Source: Pseudomonadota bacterium | GTDB lineage: Bacteria; Pseudomonadota; Gammaproteobacteria; UBA9214 | Reading direction: 5' to 3' | Assembly (NCBI GenBank): GCA_041395565.1 | Contig: JAWLAI010000005.1 | Location: 124,001 to 188,000, forward strand | Length of the DNA: 64,000 nucleotides | In this document: positions 25,679-34,844 of the stretch, piece after piece | How positions within the stretch are numbered: the stretch's first letter is position 1 | How the letters are laid out: every line of letters begins with the position of its first letter | The notes under the pieces: model-generated | Database searches by the model: none | What the model was told of the DNA's origin: nothing | Seen by the model: only the letters and a program-made list of their open reading frames with translations | Translations under genes and position numbers: made by a program

Positions 25679-28171
25679 CTAGTGCCGGGTCTGCTGGAGG
25701 TAGAGTTCCAGTTCCTCGCGCGCACCGCGAAACAGTGTCCCGAGGCGTGCCGCATAGTCCGCCATGCGGGTATGATCCAGCACCTGGCGCTGCTGCTCCG
25801 CCTCGATGCAGATTTGCGCAATGGCATTCACCCCTACCGTGGCCGCACTGCCCTTGAAGGCGTGCACTATCTTCAGAAACGCGTCCTGGTCGTTGGACGT
25901 GGAGACTTCCTGCAGCGCGGCCAGGCGCTTTTCCCCTTCGCCGATGAACTGCCGCAACACACGCTGGAGAAAATCAGGACGTGCGGCATCCCGTTCCAGG
26001 TTGGATAACGATAGTGTGTCGATATAACGCCAGGCTGTCCGGGCCGCGGGAAACGGCTGGACTTCAGCCTGACTGCCAACGGGTGCGAGCGCCGGCCGCA
26101 GCAGGCGATCGATGGCTTCAACCAGACGCCTGGCATCGACCGGCTTGGTCAGGTAATCGTTGGCACCGGCCTGCCGGCACTCCTCGATCGTACCCGGCAG
26201 GGCATTTGCCGAAAGCATGATGACCGGCAGGTTCATCTCGGTATCCATGAAGTGGTAGGCCTTGAGCACGTCCAGGCCGGAGATCTTCGGCATGTTCATA
26301 TCCAGGATCACGAGGTCGTAATCGGCATCACTGTCGGTGAGTATATCCAGCGCCTCTTCGCCATCCGCCGCGATATCCACCCGGTGCCCGGCACGCTCCA
26401 GGATTGCCCTGAGGACACTCTGGTTCACTTCGTTGTCCTCCGCCACGAGGATGCGGGCGCTGTGCGCCTGTTCGCGTTTGCGCAGATAATCCGCCAGCGT
26501 GGCGACTCCCTGCGACAGCTGCCGCTCGGCGCAGACCTCGTGCACCGCATTGAACAGGAGTGACTCGTTGAGCGGCGTATACAGCACCGCAGAATAATCC
26601 GCTCTGAGCAGCGCGCGCATATCGTCCGACCGGTGCCGCGAGTCGACCAGGATCAGCGACAGTTCGGCGAGCGCGGCATCCTCCCTGATGGAAGCGGCGA
26701 ATTGCGCAGCATCCATACTCAGCAGTTCGCGCTCGACGATGAGGGAACTGAAGGGCTTGGCCTGTTCGCACGCGGTAACGAGCCGCGAGAATACCTGCGC
26801 GGTACCCTTGACCGCCTCGTACTCCACCCGCCATCGCTGCAGATACCTTTCCACGTCCGGGGCAACCGCGTCACCCAGGAACATGAGAACATGCATGTTG
26901 GAAAAGCTATCTTGCGCCAGGGTCTCCTTGCAGACCGCGGGCTGGCGCTCAAAAGGTAGATCGAACCAGAACGCCGATCCCTCCCCCGGCGTGCTCTCCA
27001 ACCCGATGCTGCCACCCATGAGGCTTACGAGCTCCTTGGATATCGCCGTCCCGAGTCCGGTACCGCCGTATTTGCGGGTGACAGAGGCGTCGGCCTGGAC
27101 AAAACGGCCGAAGATCTTCTGCTGATCCGCCGCCGACAGACCGATACCGGTATCGATCACCTTGAACCGGATCCAGATGCGCTCGTCCCGGGCATGCGCC
27201 AGGCGATGCACCAGGACACTGACACTGCCCCGCTCGGTGAACTTGACTGCATTGCTGAGCAGGTTCATGAGCACCTGCTGCAAATGCAACTCGTCGCCCA
27301 GCAGCCTAAACGGCAGCTCCGGGTCAATGTGACAGGTAAGCACGAGCTCTTTCTTGCGGGATTGCGACTCGAAGATACCGACGGTGCCGTTGACCAGGGT
27401 ATGCAGGTCGAACGGGACGGATTCGCTGACCAGCTTGCCGGCCTCGATCTTGGAAATATCGAGGATGTCCTCGATCAGCGCCAGCAGGGTCTGTCCCGAG
27501 GTCTGGATAGCGCTGGTGTACTCCTGCTGTTCACTGTTGAGCGGCGTCGTGGTGAGCAGGTCGCTCATGCCGATGATCCCGTTCAGGGGCGTGCGCAACT
27601 CATGGCTCATCTTCGCGAGGAAGCGGGACTTGGCATCGTTGGCCTCTTGCGCCACACGGATCGCCTGGTGCAGCCTGCGGGTCAGCGCCGCCATGTACAG
27701 CGGCACCAGTGCCAGCGCAATCAGGAGACCGAAGCCGAACCAGAGATGCTGCGACCAGAAGGGTGAGAACACCAGCACGGTGGTCAGACCCGCCGCGGCG
27801 AACAGCGTGCTCAGCAGCAGATATCTCTCGCCATAGCGAAATCCATTGCCGACGACGACCCACAGGTACAGGGCAATCAGCGGCGTGCCACCGGCACCCG
27901 CCAGGGCAAGGCCGTAGGACGCCCCCGCCATGTCACCGATCATACCCAGCACCCGCCGGGGGACATTCCGGGCCGGTGACAGCAGTATCCAGGTGAAGAT
28001 GCACGCCGACAGCGCCAGATAAGCGCCGGCAAGCCGCGTAACAGCCTCCAGCGGAGTCGATAGAAAATAGAGGAAGATCAGACTCATAATGACGACTCGG
28101 ATCAGCGCCTGCTCGTGCTCGCTGTCCGATCGTCCACGCAGACGATTCCGGGCCCATTCGATCCAGTTCAT
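25679..28171 (-). CDS. rpfC: RpfC-type DSF sensor hybrid histidine kinase
   Basis: 830 residues. The N terminus NRLRGRSDSEHEQALIRVVI matches the start of Xanthomonas RpfC, followed by about five transmembrane helices (30-165). HisKA AKMSHELRTPLNGIIG with phospho-His 190, then HATPase (LLSNAVKFTE, DTGIGLS, GGTGLGTAI). A degenerate receiver at about 440-570 lacks the Asp pocket. A complete receiver follows (ILVAEDNEVN, LVILDMNMPKISG, YLTKPVD), then an HPt domain (IVHAFKGSAATVG). In Xanthomonas it senses DSF, feeds RpfG and restrains RpfF; RpfG is not seen here. Start taken at MNWIEW; an upstream extension has no site. Confidence 0.88.
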   Translation of the reverse strand: MNWIEWARNRLRGRSDSEHEQALIRVVIMSLIFLYFLSTPLEAVTRLAGAYLALSACIFTWILLSPARNVPRRVLGMIGDMAGASYGLALAGAGGTPLIALYLWVVVGNGFRYGERYLLLSTLFAAAGLTTVLVFSPFWSQHLWFGFGLLIALALVPLYMAALTRRLHQAIRVAQEANDAKSRFLAKMSHELRTPLNGIIGMSDLLTTTPLNSEQQEYTSAIQTSGQTLLALIEDILDISKIEAGKLVSESVPFDLHTLVNGTVGIFESQSRKKELVLTCHIDPELPFRLLGDELHLQQVLMNLLSNAVKFTERGSVSVLVHRLAHARDERIWIRFKVIDTGIGLSAADQQKIFGRFVQADASVTRKYGGTGLGTAISKELVSLMGGSIGLESTPGEGSAFWFDLPFERQPAVCKETLAQDSFSNMHVLMFLGDAVAPDVERYLQRWRVEYEAVKGTAQVFSRLVTACEQAKPFSSLIVERELLSMDAAQFAASIREDAALAELSLILVDSRHRSDDMRALLRADYSAVLYTPLNESLLFNAVHEVCAERQLSQGVATLADYLRKREQAHSARILVAEDNEVNQSVLRAILERAGHRVDIAADGEEALDILTDSDADYDLVILDMNMPKISGLDVLKAYHFMDTEMNLPVIMLSANALPGTIEECRQAGANDYLTKPVDARRLVEAIDRLLRPALAPVGSQAEVQPFPAARTAWRYIDTLSLSNLERDAARPDFLQRVLRQFIGEGEKRLAALQEVSTSNDQDAFLKIVHAFKGSAATVGVNAIAQICIEAEQQRQVLDHTRMADYAARLGTLFRGAREELELYLQQTRH

Positions 28172-28616
28172 TTGGAAGCCTTTAGGCGTGTTCCTGGAAA
28201 AAGTCCAGCAGGATGAGAATAGTAAATGGGCCGGGCACATTTTTCAGTCAGAAAATGTACGTACGCCAGGCAGTGCCTGAATCACGCCATGATTAGAACT
28301 ATCGAGCTAGTACATTTGTACTATGTATGACCATGCTGCGAACGCATCGCGATCTCCTGACCAGCGGGAACAGCGACACCATACCCAGGTTAAGACGATC
28401 CGGCGCCGGCTCACACAACGACCACCCGGAGCACCCGCCCGGACCCGGATCACGACATCGCAGCCGGGTTGCACCAGCCACCGGTCAAAGTGTCATGTAC
28501 CGATACGCAACGTGGCTACCTAACTCACACGTCTTCGGCCCTGCCAGCAGGATAGTGGCCGGGGACCGGAAGTATTATGATGTTTGCGCCTGCACAGGAA
28601 TCAGGGACGTCTCACC
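28172..28616. other. Divergent promoter region of rpfC and a lipoprotein gene
   Basis: About 445 bp. Holds the dyad at 28308-28323 and an AT-richer stretch near 28200-28330; the distal part has no recognisable feature. Confidence 0.35.
28308..28323. promoter_or_regulatory. Inverted repeat upstream of rpfC
   Basis: TAGTACA-TT-TGTACTA: two perfect 7-bp arms with a 2-bp centre, about 137 bp before the rpfC start. Suitable for a dimeric regulator; none can be named. Confidence 0.4.
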
Positions 28617-28871
28617 ATGCGCAAAATGTACGCCATCGCATATGCCGGCGCGGCTGTATTGCTCTTTGGCTGCGAACAGCAGCACACACCCGATCTCGAC
28701 CCCGAGGTGGGCATCGCCTGTTTCGAAGCGCATCGTTTCACGCTGACGCCGGGAACCCAGTACGAGGGCATCGACAGGCTCACCAGCGAGGCTGTCAGGA
28801 TCAAGATCATGGACGGCGTGCGCGTAGCCACCATAGAGTGCCCGCTGAATCCGGACGGGACATTGCGGTAA
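28617..28871 (+). CDS. Small lipoprotein of unknown function
   Basis: 84 residues with a lipoprotein signal (MYAIAYAGAAVLLFGC, lipobox LFGC). The mature part is short and beta-like (VRIKIMDGVRVATIEC). AGGGA lies about 10 nt before the ATG at 28617; an ATG at 28584 is in frame but would bury the signal. Confidence 0.65.
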   Translation: MRKMYAIAYAGAAVLLFGCEQQHTPDLDPEVGIACFEAHRFTLTPGTQYEGIDRLTSEAVRIKIMDGVRVATIECPLNPDGTLR

Positions 28872-29134
28872 CGGGCACAGTCCCGGGATCACGGCTGCCC
28901 GTGGCAGACGTGCCTGCGCCACGGCAAGCCGAACAGCCCGCACGCGGCGCCTGATCCGGCATGCTACAGTATTCGCAGGTGCGCTTTTGTCCAGTCAGCC
29001 CATTGCGATAGCCGATGCCATAGCGACAGCCAAGCACTGGATGATGCGGCCTTCCATGGAGCAATGTTCTTGCCGTGGATTGCTTACGTTCTCGCCGGCA
29101 TACCACATCTTGTGCCCAAGCTGGAATTGCTGGT

Positions 29135-29332
29135 ATGTATTGGTTCTTTCCGGCCTTTATAGGCGGCTTCATTTCCGGATGGCTGGTCTGGTCAATTCGA
29201 GTTCCCAAATGGATGATATGGGCATATCCCCGAATCCAGGACCTAGCGGCGCTCAAGGCAGCAGCGATTGTCGAGCAAATCCTGTGGCCCGACGGTAGCT
29301 TGTTCAATCGAACTTTGATCTTATCGCGTTGA
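29135..29332 (+). CDS. Possible small membrane protein
   Basis: 65 residues: one Trp/Phe-rich helix (FFPAFIGGFISGWLVWSI), then an amphipathic tail (IQDLAALKAAAIVEQIL). GGAA lies about 9 nt before the ATG. Composition is coherent and AT-richer than its neighbours. No family recognised. Confidence 0.4.
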   Translation: MYWFFPAFIGGFISGWLVWSIRVPKWMIWAYPRIQDLAALKAAAIVEQILWPDGSLFNRTLILSR

Positions 29333-29529
29333 GAGCGCGAACAATTGGCCCAAATTGAGCGCGGTGCACTTTGATAGACCAAACGCCTGGCAAGCAGTTT
29401 CAGGGGAACATCTGGCCTGCGCAGCAGTCCATATGCCTCTGAACTGCTGCGTTTGGAAGCATGGGGTGTCGCACATGCTCTGCTGCAACCGGGCAATGCA
29501 GCGGTGACCGCAACCGGATCCTCGCAAGC

Positions 29530-31008
29530 GTGAAACCGATCCCCTTCAACAATACCTATCTGGACCTGGGCGAGGATTTCTACGTCCGCTCCCCGCCCAC
29601 GGCCGTGGCGGATCCTGCGCTGGTCATATTCAACCACGAACTGGGCACCGCGCTCGGACTGACCGGTACCGGCCTGGACACGCCGGAGGGTGCCGCCATC
29701 TTCGCCGGCAACCGTATCCCGGCTGGCGCCGCGCCGCTGGCCATGGCCTATGCCGGCCACCAGTTCGGGCAGTTCGTACCGCAACTCGGCGACGGCCGCG
29801 CCCTGCTGCTGGGTCAGGTCACGGCACCAGATGGCACGCAGCACGACATCCATTTGAAAGGCACTGGTCGCACGGCGTTTTCGCGCGGCGGCGACGGGCG
29901 TGCCGCGCTGGGGCCGGTCCTGCGCGAATACCTGGTCAGCGAGGCCATGGCCAGGCTCGGCGTGCCGACCACGCGCGCGCTGGCCGCGGTGACCACGGGC
30001 GAGCAGGTCGCCCGGCAGGAATGGCTGCCCGGCGGCGTCATCACCCGCACCGCCCGCAGCTTCGTGCGTGTCGGCACCTTCGAGTATTTCGCAGCGCGCG
30101 ACAACCAGAACGCCGTCACCCGGCTCGCCGATTACGTCATCGAGCGGGACTACCCTGACTGCCGCGAGGCGGACAATCCCTATCTCGCCCTGCTGGCAGC
30201 CGTCACCCGGCGGCAGGCCGCGCTGATCGCGCGCTGGATGCAGGTCGGCTTCATCCACGGCGTGATGAATACCGACAACATGTCCATCGCCGGCGAGACC
30301 ATCGACTATGGCCCGTGCGCTTTCATGGACCATTACGCCCATGACCGGGTATACAGTTCGATCGACCGCTTCGGACGCTATGCCTACAACAACCAGCCGA
30401 ACATCGGCCTGTGGAACCTCACCCGCCTGGCGGAAACGCTGCTGCCGCTGCTGGCCGACAGCCCCGATGCCGCGGTCGAGATGGCACAGGCGACCCTGAA
30501 CGCCTATGCCGGTCTGTACGCGCACGAGTGGCTGCAGGGCATGCGTGCGAAAATCGGGCTGCGCAGTGCACAGGAGGATGACCGGACACTGATCGAGGAT
30601 CTGCTCGATTGCATGGCCGGGAACCGGGCGGATTTCACACTCACGTTCCATTACCTGTCGGGACTGCCGCTGGACACGGCGGCGCAGGACACCGATGCAC
30701 GCGCATTGTTCGCGGAACCGGCGGCCTTCGACCGCTGGGCGCGCGGCTGGCGCGCGCGGCTGCGCGGCGAGGGCAGCGGCGATAGCAGCCGGCAGGTCGC
30801 GATGCAGCAGGTCAATCCCGTGTACATCCCCCGCAATCACCGCATCGAGGCAGCCATCCGCGCGGCGGAGGATCGCGGCGATTTCTCCACCTTCAGGGAG
30901 CTGCACGCGGTGCTGCAGCAGCCGTACCTGCGACAATCCGGGGCAGACGCCTACCTGCTGCCACCCGCACCTGATGAAGTCGTTACGCAGACGTTCTGCG
31001 GGACGTGA
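29530..31008 (+). CDS. selO: Protein adenylyltransferase SelO (YdiU)
   Basis: 492 residues from GTG at 29530 (E. coli SelO is 478). A pseudokinase-fold enzyme that transfers AMP from ATP to Ser/Thr/Tyr of target proteins in redox stress. Family signatures: FNNTYLDLGEDFY, AYAGHQFGQFVPQLGDGRA, LKGTGRTAFSRGGDGRAALG, the active-site HGVMNTDNMSI and IDYGPCAFMD. The C terminus ends TQTFCGT with a single Cys where eukaryotic forms have selenocysteine. Alternative start TTG/ATG codons upstream add unrelated residues. Confidence 0.92.
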   Translation: MKPIPFNNTYLDLGEDFYVRSPPTAVADPALVIFNHELGTALGLTGTGLDTPEGAAIFAGNRIPAGAAPLAMAYAGHQFGQFVPQLGDGRALLLGQVTAPDGTQHDIHLKGTGRTAFSRGGDGRAALGPVLREYLVSEAMARLGVPTTRALAAVTTGEQVARQEWLPGGVITRTARSFVRVGTFEYFAARDNQNAVTRLADYVIERDYPDCREADNPYLALLAAVTRRQAALIARWMQVGFIHGVMNTDNMSIAGETIDYGPCAFMDHYAHDRVYSSIDRFGRYAYNNQPNIGLWNLTRLAETLLPLLADSPDAAVEMAQATLNAYAGLYAHEWLQGMRAKIGLRSAQEDDRTLIEDLLDCMAGNRADFTLTFHYLSGLPLDTAAQDTDARALFAEPAAFDRWARGWRARLRGEGSGDSSRQVAMQQVNPVYIPRNHRIEAAIRAAEDRGDFSTFRELHAVLQQPYLRQSGADAYLLPPAPDEVVTQTFCGT

Positions 31009-31117
31009 CCCGCGCCGGCAGCCACGCTGTCCCGCCTCCGCGCCCCGGCGCCGGCTGCTATACTCGTCTGGCAACCGTCGCTGCCATAGCTGACTCAACA
31101 AGGTGGAGGATTACAGC

Positions 31118-31516
31118 ATGATCACACGTTCCGGCAGCCAGGCATGCGCGTTCGGGCTCGCGCTGCTGGCCAGTATCGCCGCGTTACCCGCCCGCTCCGC
31201 CGCGCCTGTCGAAAGCGAAGTGATCCGCAGCAAACCTGGCCTGCATGAACTGGTCAGGCGCGTGCTGGATGACCCGCACCGGGATTTTTCCAGTGTGCGC
31301 GGCCCCGACGACTGCGAGGACGAAGCGCTCTATCTCGGTACCAAGCAGGTGCTGGGTGACTACATAGCGGACCCGTCCGGCCAGCGCCCGATGTTGCGAG
31401 AGTACCTGCTTTCCGACAAGGCGCAGTGCAGCTGCACCCGGGCCGTCATCGGCAAGGATTTCGACATCCTGGTCGAGGATGTGGACCTGAACCTGCCGGA
31501 GTTACCCTGCTTCTGA
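31118..31516 (+). CDS. Exported protein of unknown function
   Basis: 132 residues with a signal peptide (FGLALLASIAALPARSAAP) and a GGAGG site 8 nt before the ATG at 31118. The mature domain has four Cys (DDCED, CSC, PCF) that could form disulfides. No family recognised. Downstream of selO in the same direction, 109 bp apart. Confidence 0.65.
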   Translation: MITRSGSQACAFGLALLASIAALPARSAAPVESEVIRSKPGLHELVRRVLDDPHRDFSSVRGPDDCEDEALYLGTKQVLGDYIADPSGQRPMLREYLLSDKAQCSCTRAVIGKDFDILVEDVDLNLPELPCF

Positions 31517-31727
31517 CCGCACCCGGGTCGGCACCGGCCGCCTAGCCGCCGGCCCACCCGATCCGGACCGTGCCCGGGTAGCTGCTGCCCCGTCTTAAGC
31601 CGCGTTGCAGATGAGTACCAGCTAGGCATCCCTGGGTCAGCACAGCCGCGTCAATACCGCGTACGCAGCTGCCCGTGCGTGCGCATGATTGCTTCCCCGA
31701 CGGGTTTTGCCTAGTCTGGCATACGCC

Positions 31728-32390
31728 ATGTCCAACAAGACCTTCACCCTGCCCGATACCCTGTACCGTTATCTGCTCGACGTCTCGCTGCGTGACGATC
31801 CGCTGCGCGAACGGCTGCGCCGGGAGACCGCGACGGACGCAATGGCACAGATGCAGAGCGCGCCGGAACAGGGTCAGTTCATGGCGCTGCTGGTCAGGCT
31901 CATCCGGGCGCGCAAGGCGCTGGAGATTGGCGTCTACACCGGCTACAGCGCCCTCTGCGTCGCCAGCGCCCTGCCCGCCGACGGCAGACTGGTGGCCTGC
32001 GATATCAATGCGAGCTGGACAGCGGTCGCGCAGCGCTACTGGCAGGAAGCCGGGGTGGACGGCAAGATCGAACTGCGCCTGGCGCCCGCACTGGAAACGC
32101 TGGACGCGCTGATCGCAAACGGGGAATCGGGCAGCTTCGATTTCGCGTTCATCGATGCCGACAAGGAGAATTACGCGGGTTACTACGAGCGCGCGCTGAC
32201 GCTGCTGCGGCCCGGCGGCCTGATTGCCGTCGACAACACGCTCTGGTCCGGCCAGGTTGCCGATCCGGCATTCCAGGATACGGAAACCTGCGCGATCCGT
32301 GCATTCAACGAGTCGCTCCACCGCGACGAGCGTGTGGATATCAGCCTGATCCCCATCGCCGACGGACTGACGCTTGCACGGAAACGCTAG
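31728..32390 (+). CDS. Class I SAM-dependent O-methyltransferase (CCoAMT-like)
   Basis: 220 residues. Methyltransferase of the caffeoyl-CoA/catechol O-methyltransferase type: motif I ALEIGVYTGYSALCVASALP, acidic residue in LVACDIN, the metal-binding FDFAFIDADKENY and VDNTLWSGQV. Family length is usual. Chosen ATG gives MSNKTFTLP; no strong ribosome site precedes it. Natural substrate unknown. Confidence 0.85.
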   Translation: MSNKTFTLPDTLYRYLLDVSLRDDPLRERLRRETATDAMAQMQSAPEQGQFMALLVRLIRARKALEIGVYTGYSALCVASALPADGRLVACDINASWTAVAQRYWQEAGVDGKIELRLAPALETLDALIANGESGSFDFAFIDADKENYAGYYERALTLLRPGGLIAVDNTLWSGQVADPAFQDTETCAIRAFNESLHRDERVDISLIPIADGLTLARKR

Positions 32391-32430
32391 CGGGTTCCGC
32401 AGCCGTGGCTGCGGTACACTACCGGGATTG

Positions 32431-32553
32431 TCAGTACAGCAACAGGACCGCCATGGCGGCGATAATGACCAGAACAGCAGCCTCGACGAGTATGCCCCTG
32501 GTCGGAATCCGGGCGGGATGTTTGATCTCGTTGCGGGCGGAATCAAGGTTCAT
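32431..32553 (-). CDS. 40-residue single-helix membrane protein
   Basis: The ATG at 32553 follows GGAG by 8 nt. A polar N-terminal half (MNLDSARNEIKHPARIPTRG) leads into one helix (ILVEAAVLVIIAAMAVLLLY) that ends at the stop codon. Classic tail-anchored mini-protein layout; function unknown. Confidence 0.5.
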   Translation of the reverse strand: MNLDSARNEIKHPARIPTRGILVEAAVLVIIAAMAVLLLY

Positions 32554-32756
32554 CGATGGTCTCCGTGCTGCACAGCCCTGTATATCGACCCCATGCCGGT
32601 ACGCTTGACTCCGGGCCGGCAGCGCTCCCGCCAGGCGGTCACGACGCGTCCGCGCCTGTCCGCCGGTCAGGAGTGATCGTGACAGCCGGCTCCGGTTAAC
32701 ATCAGTACACCCCGACAAACCGCTGTCCGGCCGGCCGCAGCGCCGGGAGTCATCCG

Positions 32757-33197
32757 ATGGATCCGAGACTACCGCCTTTTCATCTTGCCATCCCGGTACA
32801 CGACCTGGGTGCCGCGCGCGCCTTCTATGGCGGCCTGCTGGGCTGTCCGGAGGGTCGCAGCGCAGCGCGCTGGGTCGATTTCAATCTCTTTGGACACCAG
32901 CTGGTCTGTCACCTCACGGCGGTGCTCAGCGGCAGCGACGTCGGTAAACATCACCACAACCCGGTGGACAGCCATGATGTACCAGTACCGCACTTCGGCG
33001 TAGTGCTCGACCGACCTGCCTGGGACGCCCTGGCCGCACGGCTACAGGCCGCCGGTCTGCAGTTCCTGATCGAGCCGCATGTCCGGTTTCGTGGACAGGC
33101 GGGCGAACAGGCCACGATGTTCTTGCTCGATCCGAGCGGTAATGCGCTCGAATTCAAGGCCTTCGACGACGTCGCCGCGGGATTGTTCGCGACCTGA
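32757..33197 (+). CDS. VOC-family (glyoxalase-fold) protein
   Basis: 146 residues. Begins FHLAIPVHDLGAARAFYGGL with His as a first metal ligand; a second strand VPHFGVVLD and the C-terminal FLLDPSGNALEFKAF supply the further His/Glu positions of the vicinal oxygen chelate fold. Substrate unknown; members range from glyoxalases to resistance proteins. Confidence 0.85.
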   Translation: MDPRLPPFHLAIPVHDLGAARAFYGGLLGCPEGRSAARWVDFNLFGHQLVCHLTAVLSGSDVGKHHHNPVDSHDVPVPHFGVVLDRPAWDALAARLQAAGLQFLIEPHVRFRGQAGEQATMFLLDPSGNALEFKAFDDVAAGLFAT

Positions 33198-33342
33198 GAC
33201 ACGCACGCACAGCGGCCGACCGCCGTCGGCAGCGCACACCGCGCTCTGCAAGCCCGCAGGCGCTATCCATCTACCAGGGCGCACCCGATGACACCCCGCC
33301 TCTGCCTGCGCCGCCGTGGCCCGGAGGCATCGTATCAAACAC

Positions 33343-33462
33343 CTACGATGCGACGATCAGGCCGATAATCACGCCGGTGATCAACGCGAAGAAGGCAATC
33401 GTCAGTATCCCCAGCAATACACCGTCGCCGTCGCCGTGTTCTTGAGAATGTCTGCTACCCAT
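33343..33462 (-). CDS. 39-residue single-helix membrane protein
   Basis: Too short for routine calling. Polar His/Asp/Gly N terminus (MGSRHSQEHGDGDG) and one helix (VLLGILTIAFFALITGVIIG then LIVAS). A G-rich GGGGG lies about 10 nt before the ATG. Layout resembles other small inner-membrane proteins; function unknown. Confidence 0.45.
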   Translation of the reverse strand: MGSRHSQEHGDGDGVLLGILTIAFFALITGVIIGLIVAS

Positions 33463-33675
33463 ACCGCAAGCCCCCGCCACACCATCAAGTATAGATGCCA
33501 TGATGCAGAGAAATGCGCACAAAGCTTGGGCAAATCGGCATGCGCCGCAATCGCCTTGGCAGCAGGCGGATCACTGCACGTCCCGTGCACCCCGGCAGCG
33601 GAACCGGAGGCGGCGCCGGCCGGCCGGCAGAGAGACAGACAGACGCGGATGCTACGGGCGGCGCCGGCGCCGTAT

Positions 33676-34089
33676 TCAGACGAGTCCGAGCAGCGCCAGT
33701 GCGAGCGTGACCTGTGCCGCCACCCCCGTGGCGAACGTCAGCACGCGCAGCACCGGCAGACCCAGGGTGAACACGATGTAATGTCCCAGCCGCGCGAGAA
33801 AATACACCATGCAGGCGACCACCGTTGCCCGGCTGCTGATGCCCGCCACCTGGAGCGCAAGCACCAGGGGCGCGAAGATCACGAGGTTTTCCACGGCATT
33901 GAGATGTGCACGCATCATGCGGTCCGCCCAGCGGACGCGGGTGGCGGTTTCACCCTGCGGATCCCACAGGGCGGTCAGCGGGCCCTGCTCCGCCAGGCGG
34001 TTGAGGATGTAGGGTAACCACATCAGCCCGGTCATCAGGGTCGTCAGCGTCAGCCAGTACAGTTCAGGGGCAAGCGGATGTGTTTGCAT
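33676..34089 (-). CDS. MAPEG-family membrane protein
   Basis: 137 residues, four transmembrane helices with the MAPEG signature RMMRAHLNAVENLVIFAPLV. MAPEG proteins conjugate or reduce with glutathione in membranes. The ATG at 34089 follows GGAG by about 9 nt. Second gene after the GST gene (38 bp apart), so a glutathione-dependent detoxification pair under the divergent HxlR regulator is likely. Confidence 0.85.
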   Translation of the reverse strand: MQTHPLAPELYWLTLTTLMTGLMWLPYILNRLAEQGPLTALWDPQGETATRVRWADRMMRAHLNAVENLVIFAPLVLALQVAGISSRATVVACMVYFLARLGHYIVFTLGLPVLRVLTFATGVAAQVTLALALLGLV

Positions 34090-34127
34090 ATCGAGGTGCT
34101 CCGGGTCGAGGGATGAGCGGGATGGTC

Positions 34128-34733
34128 TCAGTGCTGCGGTTTGCGCGGATACGCCGGACGCTGCTGCAGGCGTGCAAGGTAGTTGCGCAGCGCGGGGTAA
34201 GGCGCCAGCTGCTCGGGAAACCAGGCCAGGATGTAACCGGTCATGATGTCGGCGGCGCTGAAGCGGTCTTCCACCAGGTAATCCCGGCCCTGCAGCGCCT
34301 GCTCCAGCACACCCAGTGCCTGGCCGTAGCGCTGCTCCGCAAACGGGATGATCGCCCTGACTGCCAGCCGCTCCGGCAGTATCCTGCCATGCAGCATCAT
34401 TTCCCAGGCGGGGCCCTCGAGCGTGGTGGCTGCGAAATACATCCACTGGTCGAAGGCGCGCCGACCCGGCCGGTCCGGCGCCGGCGCCAGGTCGCTGCCG
34501 GGCCCGGATTCGGCCAGCCATTGCACGATCGCGCCGCTTTCGATCATCACCTCGCCGTCGATCTCCAGTGCCGGCAGCTGCCCCAGCGGATGGATGGCGA
34601 GGTAGTCCGGTTGCTGCCCTTCCCCCCGGAACAGATCGATCGTCTGCAGCCGGTAGGGCAAGCCCAGCTCGTCGAGTATCCAGCGGACCCGCTCGGCACG
34701 GCTGCCGGACAGGTAATAGAGTGTCAGCTTCAT
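34128..34733 (-). CDS. Glutathione S-transferase
   Basis: 201 residues. Thioredoxin-like N-terminal domain (MKLTLYYLSGSRAERVRWIL, with Ser in the active-site position) and cis-Pro loop HPLGQLPALEIDG then IESGAIVQWL; helical C-terminal domain with SAADIMTGY. Cytosolic glutathione conjugation. GGGGGA lies 3-5 nt before the ATG. First gene of the GST-MAPEG unit. Confidence 0.88.
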   Translation of the reverse strand: MKLTLYYLSGSRAERVRWILDELGLPYRLQTIDLFRGEGQQPDYLAIHPLGQLPALEIDGEVMIESGAIVQWLAESGPGSDLAPAPDRPGRRAFDQWMYFAATTLEGPAWEMMLHGRILPERLAVRAIIPFAEQRYGQALGVLEQALQGRDYLVEDRFSAADIMTGYILAWFPEQLAPYPALRNYLARLQQRPAYPRKPQH

Positions 34734-34743
34734 TGCATCCCCC

Positions 34744-34810
34744 AGTAACTTTTATTTTGAAAGTAACTAGACTAGGACAGTGACTTCATAATTGCAAGTA
34801 AGTGTTATAC
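34744..34810. promoter_or_regulatory. Overlapping divergent promoters and possible HxlR operator
   Basis: Plus strand for hxlR: TGACTT (34781-34786), 18 bp, TTATAC (34805-34810). Minus strand for GST: TTGCAA, 17 bp, TAGTCT, in the same DNA. AGTAACT occurs twice, 18 bp apart (34744, 34762), a possible regulator site. The overlap implies mutually exclusive or jointly regulated initiation. Confidence 0.55.
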
Positions 34811-34844
34811 TCATTTCTATCAACCCGATAGCGAATGACACCCG

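Noticed and set aside
28807..31101. 764-codon minus-strand frame antisense to selO
   Set aside because: Caused by high GC in the selO third positions; no family resemblance, whereas selO motifs are complete.
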